Numbered from the stretch's first letter, positions 23,976-33,017 are shown. The stretch: DNA of 43,367 nucleotides from an uncultured Collinsella sp. (GCA_900758375.1 CAAERJ010000006.1:1-43367), one strand, 5' to 3'. Notes: generated from the sequence alone by a model not told the origin. Translations and numbers: made by a program.

Positions 23976-26900
23976 ATGGCGAACACCCAGAACTATATTA
24001 ACCACCTGCTGCAGAACACCGGCATTACGCCGGCGTGCAGTGAAGAAGAGCGCCTGGCTGCCGAGGATATCGCTCAGATTTTCCGCAACCACGGCTTTGA
24101 CCCCGAGGTGCAGGAATTTAATGCTCCTGCGCCCAGCAGATTGGCGTTTGCCGTTACCGGTATTCTGGCGTTTGCCGGCGCCCTGCTGATGGGCATCGGT
24201 GGCGGTATCGGCTTGGTCGGCACCTTGCTGGCCATTGTCGGCGCCGTGCTCTACGTGCTCGAACGCACGGGGCATCCCGTGGTTTCGCGCCTGGGAAAGA
24301 CCGGTGTGAGCCAAAATGTCATCGCCTACCACAAGGCGTCGGGCCCGCTTGCCTCTCCGCGCAATCGCCCGGTTGTCGTTGTCGCGCACTATGACTCCCC
24401 GCGCGCCGAACTGCTCGCTCGCGAGCCCTATGCGCCGTACCGAGCGCTGATCGCCAAATTGCTCCCGATTGCCACGATTGCTCCCGCGGCCATTGCCATC
24501 CTGCGCATCTTGCCGCTTCCCGGCGCGTTGAAGGTCCTGCTGTGGATTGTCGCGATCCTTGCCTCTCTCGTGGCGCTCGCCAATGCCGCCAATATTATTT
24601 CCAATCGTTTTGTTCTTCCCTACACGTCCGGCTCGGTTTGCAACAAGTCGTCTGTTGCCGCCATGTTGGGTGTCATGGATAACGTCGCCCCCTATCAGGG
24701 CGAGAACGAGTTCCCTGACGATATTCCGTTCGACACGTATTTTGGCGAGCAGAAGCGTCGCGCCGAGGAGATGGCGCGTGCGGCGGCCGAGTATGCCGCG
24801 GCCCAGCAGCAAAACGATTACGGCAACACCATCGAGTACGAAGAGCCTGCCTATACCGAGGATGAGTATGGCCAGCCGGTCGCTCCCGAGGGTGAGCAGG
24901 GCGAGGCTTCTGATGAGCAAATCGATGGATTCGAAGGTGCTTCTGCCGACGAGACCCTGATTGGCGTCATCGCACCCGAGCCCCAGGTCCAAGATATTCC
25001 GGACGAGGAGCCCGTTGCAGACGAGTCCACTGCCGAGTCGGCAGGCGAGCCTGCCGCGGCTGAGGAGCCCGAGCCCAAGCCCAAGCTTTATCGCAATGCT
25101 GCCGGCAACATCCGATTTGGCTCGGATGCCATCCGTGCCCTGGGCATGCTTCCCGAGTCCTGCACGCTCGATTACGAAGAGGGCGAGGAACCGACGTTTG
25201 AGCCGGAGCCTGCTCCCGTTGCACAGGAGCCTGCGCCCGCGGCCAATACAGCTGTTGCTCCCGCCGTGCCGGTCACTGCCTCTGTTGCTGCCGCGGAGTC
25301 TGACGCAAAGCCCGCGCTCGATTCTGCAGCCGGTCTGGATATCCTGGCGCCTGCCGCTCCGGCACAGGTTGAAGACGAGATCGCCGACGAAGACTACGAC
25401 GAGTATCCGCAGCGCGTGTCCTATGAGAGCGACACCGATTTCTCGGCCGAGCTTCCCTCGACAACGCCCCATGCCGATATCGCTTCCGCGTTCTCCTCGA
25501 TTGGTGCCAGCGCTTCTAGCTTCTTTAAGGGCGCCCTCGCGAAGGGCAAGAAGTTCGTCGACGACTTTGAGGAAAAGCGCGCCGCTGCCCGCGAGGCCGC
25601 CGAGCGGGAGGCCATCGCCCAGCAGCAGGCCGCCGAGGTCGAGCGCGAGCGTGCGGCACAGGAGTTTGAGCAAAACGACGCCGAGCAGCCGGTATCCGTT
25701 GATGTTGCCGACGCCACGACGTCTTTCGAGGCGACGCAGCCCTCGTCTGCGGATGTTGCCGGGGAGACGGCGACCTTCGAAACCCAACAGCCGATCGACA
25801 GCACTGTGTCGTTTGATGCCACGATGACGTTTGAGAAGCAGGGCACCGCTATCGCCGAGCCCCTTTCCGCTCCTGTCGAGGACGAGCCCGCTGCGCCCGA
25901 TACGGTCGAGGATCAAGCCGCGGCGGAACAGGTCGCTGCGGACAGCTCCGAGCAAGAGCCTGAGCCCGTGGCCTCCGAAGCTCCGCAGGCGGATGAGTCG
26001 AGGCCCTACTCTACGCAGATCTTCACCATGCCCGCACCGAGTGATCCCAGCGCTACGGTTGCCAACGTTGCTCCGTCGCAGACCGAGACGGTCGATGCGC
26101 TGATGGCTCAGATTTCGCCTCAGGTGTCGCCGCGCCCGAACATGAACGTTCCCGACCCGGCATCCGCACCGGCTCCCATGCCCTCTGCGTCTCCGCTGGC
26201 CTCGGTCCCCGATCCTTCGATGCCTTCGATGCAGCAGGCCAATGTTGCCTCACGCACCTCGCTGTTCGACCTTCCCGACCCTTCGGCTCAGGTTAACGAT
26301 CCCTTCGCGACGGCACAGGGTCCCGAGCCCACATCGGCTCCGGTTGTTCCTCCCATGCCGGCCACCTCGGATGTTCAGCCGCTTGAGACCATCTCGGCTC
26401 CTGCCGCTTCGGCCGCCAAGCCGCAAAAGCGCGGCTTGGGCGGTCTGTTCGGTCGTAAAAAGAAGAACGAACAGGGCAGCATGAGCGATTGGCTTGGCGT
26501 CGAGGACGATTACGACGCCAAGAAGTCCGGTCGCGGTATCGGCTCGTGGGATAACTTCGAGGATGACGACGACGGCTGGAAGGGTGGTGCCACGTCTTCC
26601 GATGGAGCTTCCGCCGAGGATATGCTCTCTGCCGTTGCCTCCATGGGCGATGACGAGCTGCTTGGCCACGACATCTGGTTTGTGGCTACAGGCGCTTCCG
26701 ATTGCGACGGCGCCGGCATGAAGGCGTTCCTGGCCGCACATCGCGACAAGCTCCGCGGCGTGTTTTTTATCAACCTTGAGTCCGTTGGTGCCGGTAGGCT
26801 TTCGGTCGTGACGGTCGAGGGCGAGCGGCAATTGCTCAAGGGTGACCGACGCATCATGAACCTGGTCAATAAAGTGTGCAAGTCGTTCCATGTCGATTGC

Positions 26901-27098
26901 GGTGCATTTGAGATGCCCTATGCCAAGACCGACGCCTATGCTGCGCTCGAGGCAAGCCGACGCGCCCTTACCATTGCCGGCGTCGACGGTCCGCGTCTGG
27001 CGTGCGCTTACACCGAGGACGATCTGCCGTACAACGTCAATCCGACAAATATCGCTACGGTGTCCGAGGTCGTGACCGAGGTTATTCGTCGTTCGTAG
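23976..27098 (+). CDS. Large M28-peptidase-like membrane protein, catalytic residues lost
   Basis: 1040 aa from the ATG at 23976 (GGAG 6 bases upstream). Residues 50-95 and 155-208 hold about four membrane spans. M28-like parts flank a large insert: VVVVAHYDSPR carries H138 and D140, VCNKSSVAAML at 221-231 aligns with the metal-binding loop DDxxSG but has no Asp (C222, N223), then about 650 residues (240-895) of acidic, Ala/Pro/Glu-rich low-complexity sequence with a coiled-coil-like stretch at 528-566, and finally the C-terminal M28 part. There the EE pair (general base and ligand) aligns with S908 and D909, the NlD motif with NLE934, and the final histidine with Tyr1012. So four of five metal ligands and the catalytic base are changed. 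It is probably a non-catalytic binding or scaffold protein. The insert and the membrane spans make an envelope role likely. A tiny membrane protein follows. Confidence 0.85.
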   Translation: MANTQNYINHLLQNTGITPACSEEERLAAEDIAQIFRNHGFDPEVQEFNAPAPSRLAFAVTGILAFAGALLMGIGGGIGLVGTLLAIVGAVLYVLERTGHPVVSRLGKTGVSQNVIAYHKASGPLASPRNRPVVVVAHYDSPRAELLAREPYAPYRALIAKLLPIATIAPAAIAILRILPLPGALKVLLWIVAILASLVALANAANIISNRFVLPYTSGSVCNKSSVAAMLGVMDNVAPYQGENEFPDDIPFDTYFGEQKRRAEEMARAAAEYAAAQQQNDYGNTIEYEEPAYTEDEYGQPVAPEGEQGEASDEQIDGFEGASADETLIGVIAPEPQVQDIPDEEPVADESTAESAGEPAAAEEPEPKPKLYRNAAGNIRFGSDAIRALGMLPESCTLDYEEGEEPTFEPEPAPVAQEPAPAANTAVAPAVPVTASVAAAESDAKPALDSAAGLDILAPAAPAQVEDEIADEDYDEYPQRVSYESDTDFSAELPSTTPHADIASAFSSIGASASSFFKGALAKGKKFVDDFEEKRAAAREAAEREAIAQQQAAEVERERAAQEFEQNDAEQPVSVDVADATTSFEATQPSSADVAGETATFETQQPIDSTVSFDATMTFEKQGTAIAEPLSAPVEDEPAAPDTVEDQAAAEQVAADSSEQEPEPVASEAPQADESRPYSTQIFTMPAPSDPSATVANVAPSQTETVDALMAQISPQVSPRPNMNVPDPASAPAPMPSASPLASVPDPSMPSMQQANVASRTSLFDLPDPSAQVNDPFATAQGPEPTSAPVVPPMPATSDVQPLETISAPAASAAKPQKRGLGGLFGRKKKNEQGSMSDWLGVEDDYDAKKSGRGIGSWDNFEDDDDGWKGGATSSDGASAEDMLSAVASMGDDELLGHDIWFVATGASDCDGAGMKAFLAAHRDKLRGVFFINLESVGAGRLSVVTVEGERQLLKGDRRIMNLVNKVCKSFHVDCGAFEMPYAKTDAYAALEASRRALTIAGVDGPRLACAYTEDDLPYNVNPTNIATVSEVVTEVIRRS

Positions 27099-27119
27099 GT
27101 TGACCTCTAAGGAGTCTGC

Positions 27120-27338
27120 GTGTTTTCGTACATCAAGCGCCACTGGCCCGTCTATCTCATTTTGGCTCTGATCGCCATTGCCCTTGGTTTCGGGGCCGCG
27201 TATGTCGTGGGTGTTAAAGGCTCAACGCCTGAGTCCGCGATTAGCGAAGAAGTGGAGCACGAGCAGAGTTTGGGAGCCGATGGCATCTCCGAGTCCGATC
27301 AAGCGCTCATTGACGGTGGGTCTGCATCTGGGGAATAG
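27120..27338 (+). CDS. Small membrane protein with acidic tail
   Basis: 72 aa: one span (YLILALIAIALGFGAAYVVG) and a Glu/Ser-rich C-terminal tail. GTG start at 27120 behind AAGGAGTC; 21 bp downstream of the M28-like gene, so probably co-transcribed with it. No family recognised. Confidence 0.7.
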   Translation: MFSYIKRHWPVYLILALIAIALGFGAAYVVGVKGSTPESAISEEVEHEQSLGADGISESDQALIDGGSASGE

Positions 27339-27360
27339 TCATTTCGCCACGCACGAATAA

Positions 27361-27394
27361 GAGGCGAGCCGGGAGACGGGCTCGCCTCTTTTTA
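27361..27394 (+). terminator. Terminator of the M28-like operon
   Basis: Stem GAGGCGAGCC (27361-27370) with GGCTCGCCTC (27379-27388), then TTTTTATT. It may also stop the opposite adhesin gene. Confidence 0.9.
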
Positions 27395-27399
27395 TTACG

Positions 27400-30300
27400 T
27401 TAGTGACGTTTCGACGCCAGCTTTAGATGGGCAAACCAGATTGCCGCGGCGCCGGAGGTCATGAAGGCGGTGAGGCAGGCGGCGATGGGAAGGGAGCCCG
27501 TCGCTGGTAAATCTTGCGGCATGGCGCATCGCTGGATGACGCGATCCTCGTCATGCGATTCAAGGTTGCTACCGCCGCCATTGCGACAGAGGTCAACGCG
27601 AGCACTGTTGGCGAGTACGGTCTGGGGCGTGTAAGACGACGCGGCCTGCATATGGATGAGGGCACCGTGGATATCCGAGTCAAGGACGGTGTTCACATCA
27701 TCAAGGTCGTCATGTTCGTCTTTGAGGTCCTCGCGGGCCCAAGATTCTGCAGCGCCTCTTGTCGTGAAGTCGGCCGATACGGCCCCATACTCAAGACGAA
27801 TGCCCGTGATGGCGGTGTCATCCAAAAGAGCGAGCTCTTTTGCCTCGAGGGTGACTGATTCCGTTGTTGGAATATCTGCTTTCCAAAGATGCCAATCGCC
27901 GTAATCGACCATGCGCAAATCGTCGCCTAAGAGCTTTTTGACCTCGTCCGTTTTGAGCCAGGGGTTGTCATGCCCGTCGTTGAGCGTTGCATTGACCTGT
28001 TCACTCGTATCGATACCTCCCACTGGGGACGTTCGATACCACACGTTACAAAGACCGTCGATGTCCCCGGTCGCTACAGGGGTTTCGATGGCGATGAGTC
28101 TGGCAGTGCCGTCCTTGGCGCATTCGAGATCGTCGGTGATGGTGAATTCATCAACCCAGGTATTCGATTCATTTTTAGCATCGAGCGTATAGGAGAAGGA
28201 ACCGTTCGTATCGGATTGTGCCACGGCCCGGTTTTTGCCATCGCCGTTGGCGACGAGACCCTTACCGATAGGGCGGACGATCTCTTGCCGTTTGTCGACC
28301 CTGCCCTCGATCTCGATGGGTGTGTCCTTCATGGTCACCGTCTGCACTTCTCCTGTGGCCTTAATTTCAAACGTCATGTCTTCGGCAAGGTCGTAAGTGC
28401 GCGGGGACATCGCTTCGCGCAGGGTGTAGGTGCCGGGCAAAAGATGCTCGATGCGATGCGGTTTGTCAGAGGAGGTCCAAGCGTCAATTTCGGATCCGCC
28501 GGCATCGTGGAGGGAGAGCCTGGCGCCTTCCACTTCTTGGTTGCCCGTCAGATCGACTTTGGAGATGTCGATTTTGGTGTAGTCGTTAGAAACGTCGAGG
28601 TGTGCATTAATCACGGGTGTTTCCTGGCCGGCATACGACAGCTCGACGGTGTGGGCGCTTTGGTCGAGTAGGTATCCTTCGGGTGCCTGTACCTCAACAA
28701 TCTCATAGATGGCGGTTCCGCACCCCAGTGAAAGATGAGTCGCGCACGCAAATCCCCGCTCGTCGGTCGTGATGGATGTGACGGTTTCGCCGTCCAGGGC
28801 AGCAATGCTGCCGTCGGGGCGCACGATATCGCCCGCGGCACGGATATCAAAAACAGCACCGGCAAGGGCGCGCCCACCTACGGCATCGTTCTTGACGATC
28901 TCGATGCTTCCTGTTGCCGCGTCGTCGTAAAACGAGGCGACCGCGACGGGCGTTAAGTTCATGTCGGCGGGAATCGTTATCTCCAGATCTTCACCAACAA
29001 GATACGGTTCCTTGGCGGAAGTCTCTCGTATGTAATACGTGCCCGGGTTAAGCGATTCGGGTAGGGTGACGGTGCCGGTTTCATCGGTCGTAAAGGTATT
29101 CATAACGGTATGGGCGGGATGCCAGGATGTTTGCGAGATGGGCTCACGGTCGCCATTGAGCAGCTGAAAGGTGAACCCAGCGCGTGGTACGGCGTTGCCG
29201 GTCTGAGCATCGCGCTTCACGATTTGAAGATGTGTCGACAGGGCGTGGTTGTCTACGATGTACTGAAGCTCTGCGCCGTCCGTGATCTGCTCTGCTGTGA
29301 TAGTCCATTCCCCTGCTTGCTTAAAGCCGTCGGGCACAGTGTCGACAACCTCACGAATGGTGTAGCCGGCACGGTCATACGGTATGGTTCCGCTGACGCC
29401 ATCGGGGCGCTCTCCTGCGCCAAACCATGCTCCGGCCTGGTCTTTGGTCGATGCGAAGCCGTAGATATTGGTGGTCAGCGTTCCAACAACCTGCTGCGAA
29501 GTGTTGCTTGCCACTTCAAAGACCACGCCTTCCGCCGGCTGCTCTACACCAGATTCGTCACTATTACCGCAGTCCTTGAACTTTGAAATCTCGAGGTCAA
29601 AAGCGATGGGGATGTTGGGGATGCGACGCTCGAGTTCAACGACGCCCGCGTCTCCGAGCTGGTCGGCACCGATGGTATAGCTCCAGGTTTCATTGGAGGG
29701 CAGATAACCCTCGGGAGCTCTCGACTCATAGATGCTAAAGGTGCCCAGGGGGATGTCGGTAAGTGTTGCCCGCCCGTCCTCATCCGTTGTGAGGGTGTGC
29801 GACCAGCCCGGGGTAGACTGTGAGACGCAGGTGAACTCAGCACCGGCAAGTGACGCACCGACTTGAGGACCTGCCCCTGTCGCGGCATCGACCTTTGCGA
29901 TGCGCAGGGTAATGGTACCGGGCTGCTCATCGATGACGACATTTCCGCCGTCATTGCCGGTGGAAAAGGCGATGCGGTCACTCCTGGGGATATAACCCGC
30001 TGGAGCTTTGGTTTCGACCAGATAATATGCCGTATTGGGCAAAAGTGTCGCCTGTGCGCGACCGCTGCTGTCCATCTGGATGTTGCCGACACGCTTGTCG
30101 CCGGCGCTCTCATAGATGTCGAACCTCGCTCCGTCGAGCCTGTAGGTATCGTTTTCGCTCGTGATGGCGGCGTTGGCTGACTGTTTTTGGAAGGATGCGG
30201 AGACGGCCGGGAGCACGTAGAGCATGTCTTGACGCTTGCTGCCGCCCGACACAGTTCCCAAATAGCGCCGCGCGCGATGCGGTGCGGCTTTAATGCTTCC

Positions 30301-30831
30301 CGACTTGGCGCTGTCGTGGAGCCAGCGCGCTGCGGCAACGACCTCATTGTCGCCGGAAAAGTTTCCGCTCTTTGTGACGCCCTGGGCGGTTGTATATGAG
30401 AATGATCCGTCGGTATGGGTGGTGCCGTTGAGCATCCAGACGGCAAGTTGGGTTGCGGCGCGTGCTCGATCGGGGGACAGGTTATGCCCGCCAAAGGATG
30501 TGGCGGTGGGGTAGCCATGGCAGATGATGGCCGCGAATTCGTCTTCGAGCCATACCCAGCCCTGATTGTAGGTGAGCCAGGGTCCGCCCGGTGTGCTGGG
30601 GCCAAATCGGTCCTGGTTCATGCAATAGGCAATCGAAGAATCCTGCGCCTCGTATTTACCAACTCCAAAAGGACCGCATTCATTGCTGATAGTGCGGAAT
30701 CCGAGTGATTCGTAACCGTCGACGGCGAGCGCGGCATCCGGTGTCATGCAGCCTAAAAGTAAAACGAGGACTAGGAGCAGCGATCCTGCTGTGATTGCGC
30801 TGTGGACAGAGTGCGTGGGTGCATTGGACAT
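27400..30831 (-). CDS. Cell-wall anchored adhesin: thioester domain, Cna-B repeats, LPATG anchor
   Basis: 1143 aa. Signal peptide about 1-36 (hydrophobic stretch 15-28). Residues 37-200 look like a thioester domain: Cys70 in SIAYCMNQ and Gln128 in AATQLAVWML are the two residues that form an internal Cys-Gln thioester. About six Cna-B/SpaA-type repeats follow (205-305, 306-407, 410-528, 533-634, 640-745, 752-840); most carry the glutamate motif as YYLVETKAPAGY, FSIYESRAPEGY, YTIREV, YYIRETS, YEIVEVQAPEGY and YTLREAM. The part 843-1100 is a separate domain of unknown fold. The C terminus has the sortase motif LPATG (1108-1112), a hydrophobic span and a KxxSKRH tail. ATG start with AAGGAG 5 bases upstream. 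Reversed orientation compared with its neighbours, and no sortase gene in the window. Probable covalent adhesin or pilus-tip type protein; the ligand is not known. Confidence 0.9.
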   Translation of the reverse strand: MSNAPTHSVHSAITAGSLLLVLVLLLGCMTPDAALAVDGYESLGFRTISNECGPFGVGKYEAQDSSIAYCMNQDRFGPSTPGGPWLTYNQGWVWLEDEFAAIICHGYPTATSFGGHNLSPDRARAATQLAVWMLNGTTHTDGSFSYTTAQGVTKSGNFSGDNEVVAAARWLHDSAKSGSIKAAPHRARRYLGTVSGGSKRQDMLYVLPAVSASFQKQSANAAITSENDTYRLDGARFDIYESAGDKRVGNIQMDSSGRAQATLLPNTAYYLVETKAPAGYIPRSDRIAFSTGNDGGNVVIDEQPGTITLRIAKVDAATGAGPQVGASLAGAEFTCVSQSTPGWSHTLTTDEDGRATLTDIPLGTFSIYESRAPEGYLPSNETWSYTIGADQLGDAGVVELERRIPNIPIAFDLEISKFKDCGNSDESGVEQPAEGVVFEVASNTSQQVVGTLTTNIYGFASTKDQAGAWFGAGERPDGVSGTIPYDRAGYTIREVVDTVPDGFKQAGEWTITAEQITDGAELQYIVDNHALSTHLQIVKRDAQTGNAVPRAGFTFQLLNGDREPISQTSWHPAHTVMNTFTTDETGTVTLPESLNPGTYYIRETSAKEPYLVGEDLEITIPADMNLTPVAVASFYDDAATGSIEIVKNDAVGGRALAGAVFDIRAAGDIVRPDGSIAALDGETVTSITTDERGFACATHLSLGCGTAIYEIVEVQAPEGYLLDQSAHTVELSYAGQETPVINAHLDVSNDYTKIDISKVDLTGNQEVEGARLSLHDAGGSEIDAWTSSDKPHRIEHLLPGTYTLREAMSPRTYDLAEDMTFEIKATGEVQTVTMKDTPIEIEGRVDKRQEIVRPIGKGLVANGDGKNRAVAQSDTNGSFSYTLDAKNESNTWVDEFTITDDLECAKDGTARLIAIETPVATGDIDGLCNVWYRTSPVGGIDTSEQVNATLNDGHDNPWLKTDEVKKLLGDDLRMVDYGDWHLWKADIPTTESVTLEAKELALLDDTAITGIRLEYGAVSADFTTRGAAESWAREDLKDEHDDLDDVNTVLDSDIHGALIHMQAASSYTPQTVLANSARVDLCRNGGGSNLESHDEDRVIQRCAMPQDLPATGSLPIAACLTAFMTSGAAAIWFAHLKLASKRH

Positions 30832-31085
30832 GGCTGCTCCTTATCCCTCGTGCGCCGCACGGGGAGGCCGCGGCGCGTAGGATGAGGCTATCCCCAAGGT
30901 TCATGCGGGTAAGTACCGGAACCTGACCAAATGCTTGCCCGATATCTGACAAATGGCGCCTACGAAAGACAATGGAATTAATCTGCAGGTAGACAACGGT
31001 AAATAGAAGAACGTACAGGTCCCTATCTCCACAATTGGCCTGTTTTTAGGACGATTCTCCACAGCTAAAACAAGCATCGTCACCC

Positions 31086-31115
31086 TTGTATCGAACAAGA
31101 CAACCGCGTTATACT
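31086..31115 (+). promoter_or_regulatory. Probable tRNA-Gly promoter
   Basis: TTGTAT, 18-bp spacer, TATACT; ends 13 bases before the tRNA. The rest of the stretch 30832-31085 shows only short palindromes (such as CGTGCGCCGCACG near 30849) and no gene. Confidence 0.55.
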
Positions 31116-31128
31116 ATCCCCCACATAT

Positions 31129-31203
31129 GCGGGCATCGCCAAGTGGTAAGGCATCAGCTTCCCAAGCTGACACTCGCGGGTTCGAGTCCCGTTGCCCGCT
31201 CCA
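31129..31203 (+). tRNA. tRNA-Gly (anticodon CCC)
   Basis: Cloverleaf is complete: acceptor GCGGGCA/TGCCCGC, D arm GCCAAGTGGTAAGGC, anticodon stem TCAGC/GCTGA with loop TTCCCAA (anticodon CCC), T arm GCGGGTTCGAGTCCCGT and a genome-encoded CCA. Followed by a terminator and an unusual module described in other entries. Confidence 0.95.
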
Positions 31204-31214
31204 GAAAAATGCAC

Positions 31215-31246
31215 AAGCACGGTAACGCTACGTTGCCGTGCTTTTT
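31215..31246 (+). terminator. Terminator after tRNA-Gly
   Basis: Stem AAGCACGGTAACG with CGTTGCCGTGCTT (one T-C change), CTA loop, then a T run ending at 31246. Confidence 0.8.
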
Positions 31247-31259
31247 ACTACCAAGTGCC

Positions 31260-31395
31260 GGGACTCGAACCCGCCAGGGTGCGAGCTTTAAATAAACGCG
31301 AAGCGTTTATAGCGAGCAGGCAAGGTCGCCGATAGGCGACCGCAGCCGGTGCGGATTTGCGAAGCAAATACGCAGACGTCCCGTTGCCCGCTCCA
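31260..31395. repeat. T-arm palindrome, three mini-hairpins and copied tRNA-Gly 3' end
   Basis: Begins with GGGACTCGAACCC (31260-31272), the reverse complement of the tRNA-Gly T arm. Then hairpins TAAACGC-GAA-GCGTTTA, GGTCGCC-GATA-GGCGACC and TGCGGATTTGC-GAA-GCAAATACGCA. It ends with an 18-nt exact copy of the tRNA-Gly 3' end including CCA (31378-31395 against 31186-31203). No protein-coding reading is convincing here. Confidence 0.8.
31344..31382 (+). repeat. 39-bp direct repeat, copy 1
   Basis: Exact copy of 31474-31512, 130 bp apart. It holds the third mini-hairpin and leads into the copied tRNA 3' end. Confidence 0.9.
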
Positions 31396-31473
31396 CCGAG
31401 CACGGGAGACGCGGGGACGGCAACTCAACAAAGTCTTCCCCCGAGGCTTCATGAGGCCGAGGGGCTCGCCTGA

Positions 31474-31512
31474 AGCCGGTGCGGATTTGCGAAGCAAATA
31501 CGCAGACGTCCC
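31474..31512 (+). repeat. 39-bp direct repeat, copy 2
   Basis: Followed by CATGGCCGCTC, a degraded version of the GTTGCCCGCTC that follows copy 1. Thus a second, decayed module tail. The remaining stretch 31396-31627 upstream of purB contains no gene I can support. Confidence 0.85.
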
Positions 31513-31627
31513 CATGGCCGCTCTTGCGGCAAAATGTTAGGTTAATGCCTGCTGCCCATACTTGCACCTACGCACGGTACAATGGTTAAGTTACGACCAA
31601 CGTGCCAATAGCCAAAAAGGAGCCGCT

Positions 31628-32974
31628 ATGATCGATCGCTATACTCGCCCGGAGATGGGACACATCTTCTCCCTCGAGAACAAGTACGCCATTTGGCAGG
31701 AGATCGAGGTCCTGGCCTGCGAGGCCCAGGCGGAGCTCGGCAAGATCGGTATTTCTAAAGACGAAGCCCAGTGGATCCGCGATCACGCTAACTTTGAGAA
31801 GGCAAAGGTCGATGAGATCGAGGAAGTCACGCGCCACGACGTTATTGCTTTCCTGACCAACATGAAGGAGTACATCGACGCCGATGTTCCCGAGGGCGAC
31901 CCCAAGCCCAGCCGCTGGGTCCACTACGGCATGACCAGTTCCGACCTGGGCGATACTGCTCTGTGCTACCAGCTCACCCAGGCCTGTGACCTGATTATCG
32001 AGGACGTCAAGAAGCTCGGCGAGATCTGCAAGCGCCGCGCCTTCGAGGAGCGCAACACGCTCTGCGCCGGCCGTACTCATGGCATCCACGCCGAGCCGAT
32101 GACCTTCGGCATGAAGTTCGGCTCTTGGGCCTGGGAGCTCAAGCGCGATCTGGACCGTCTTGAGGATGCCCGCAAGAACGTTGCCTTCGGTGCCATCTCG
32201 GGTGCTGTCGGCACTTACAGCTCCATCGAGCCGTTCGTCGAGGAGTACGTCTGCGAGCACCTGGGCCTGGTCCACGACCCGCTGTCCACGCAGGTCATCA
32301 GCCGCGATCACCACGCCTACCTCGCCGGCGTCCTTGCCACCACGGCAGCCACCTGCGAGCGCATCGCTACCGAGGTTCGCAATCTGCAGAAGACCGATAC
32401 GCTCGAGGCCGAGGAGCCGTTCCGCAAGGGTCAAAAGGGCAGTTCCGCCATGCCGCACAAGCGCAACCCGATCACCATGGAGAAGGTCTGTGGCCTGTCG
32501 CGCATCGTGAAGTCCAACGCCCAGGTCGCCTTCGACAACGTCGCCCTGTGGCACGAGCGCGATATTTCGCACTCCTCTGCCGAGCGTGTCGCCCAGGCCG
32601 ATAGTTTCATCGCGCTTGACCACATGTTCCAGTGCCTCATCCGCGTTATCGACGGCTTGCAGCTGTATCCGGCTCGCATGATGGCCAACCTCAACAAGAC
32701 CCGCGGCCTTATCTTCTCCTCCAAGGTGCTGTTGGCCCTCGTCGACACTGGCATCACCCGCGAGGACGCCTACGCTATCGTGCAGGAAAACGCCATGGCC
32801 ACCTGGCACGAAGTGCAGGATTGTGTCTCCGGTCCCACCTTTAAGGAACGTCTCGAGGCCGATCCGCGCTGCACCGTCAGCCAGGAGAAGCTCGACGAGA
32901 TCTTTGATCCGTGGGACTTCCTCACCCGCATCGACACGGTCTTCGATCGCCTGGAGCAGCTGAGCTTCGAGTAG
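31628..32974 (+). CDS. purB: Adenylosuccinate lyase
   Basis: Catalyses two fumarate-releasing steps of purine synthesis (SAICAR to AICAR and adenylosuccinate to AMP). The fumarase/lyase signature is GSSAMPHKRNP, with the histidine-bearing RTHGIHAEPMTFG and MTSSDLGDT segments. ATG 31628 behind AAGGAG (start MIDRYTRPEM) is preferred over the upstream ATG at 31562. 448 aa. It is alone here; purC lies 7 kb downstream in the same direction. Confidence 0.97.
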   Translation: MIDRYTRPEMGHIFSLENKYAIWQEIEVLACEAQAELGKIGISKDEAQWIRDHANFEKAKVDEIEEVTRHDVIAFLTNMKEYIDADVPEGDPKPSRWVHYGMTSSDLGDTALCYQLTQACDLIIEDVKKLGEICKRRAFEERNTLCAGRTHGIHAEPMTFGMKFGSWAWELKRDLDRLEDARKNVAFGAISGAVGTYSSIEPFVEEYVCEHLGLVHDPLSTQVISRDHHAYLAGVLATTAATCERIATEVRNLQKTDTLEAEEPFRKGQKGSSAMPHKRNPITMEKVCGLSRIVKSNAQVAFDNVALWHERDISHSSAERVAQADSFIALDHMFQCLIRVIDGLQLYPARMMANLNKTRGLIFSSKVLLALVDTGITREDAYAIVQENAMATWHEVQDCVSGPTFKERLEADPRCTVSQEKLDEIFDPWDFLTRIDTVFDRLEQLSFE

Positions 32975-33017
32975 GGTTAACCTAATTCGGCCGTTTGCGG
33001 ATGCATTCCAACCTTTG

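Noticed and set aside
23925..25955. Minus-strand open frame of 676 codons opposite the M28-like gene
   Set aside because: Gly/Arg/Leu-rich reverse frame of the acidic low-complexity insert; no motif.
31344..31512. CRISPR array
   Set aside because: Only two repeat copies with one 91-bp interval, no cas genes, and the repeat contains a hairpin linked to a tRNA remnant.
31307..31567. Minus-strand open frame with repeated DVCVFASQIRTG peptides
   Set aside because: The peptide repeat is only the translation of the 39-bp DNA repeat and hairpin; no start signal, and the frame runs across copied tRNA sequence.
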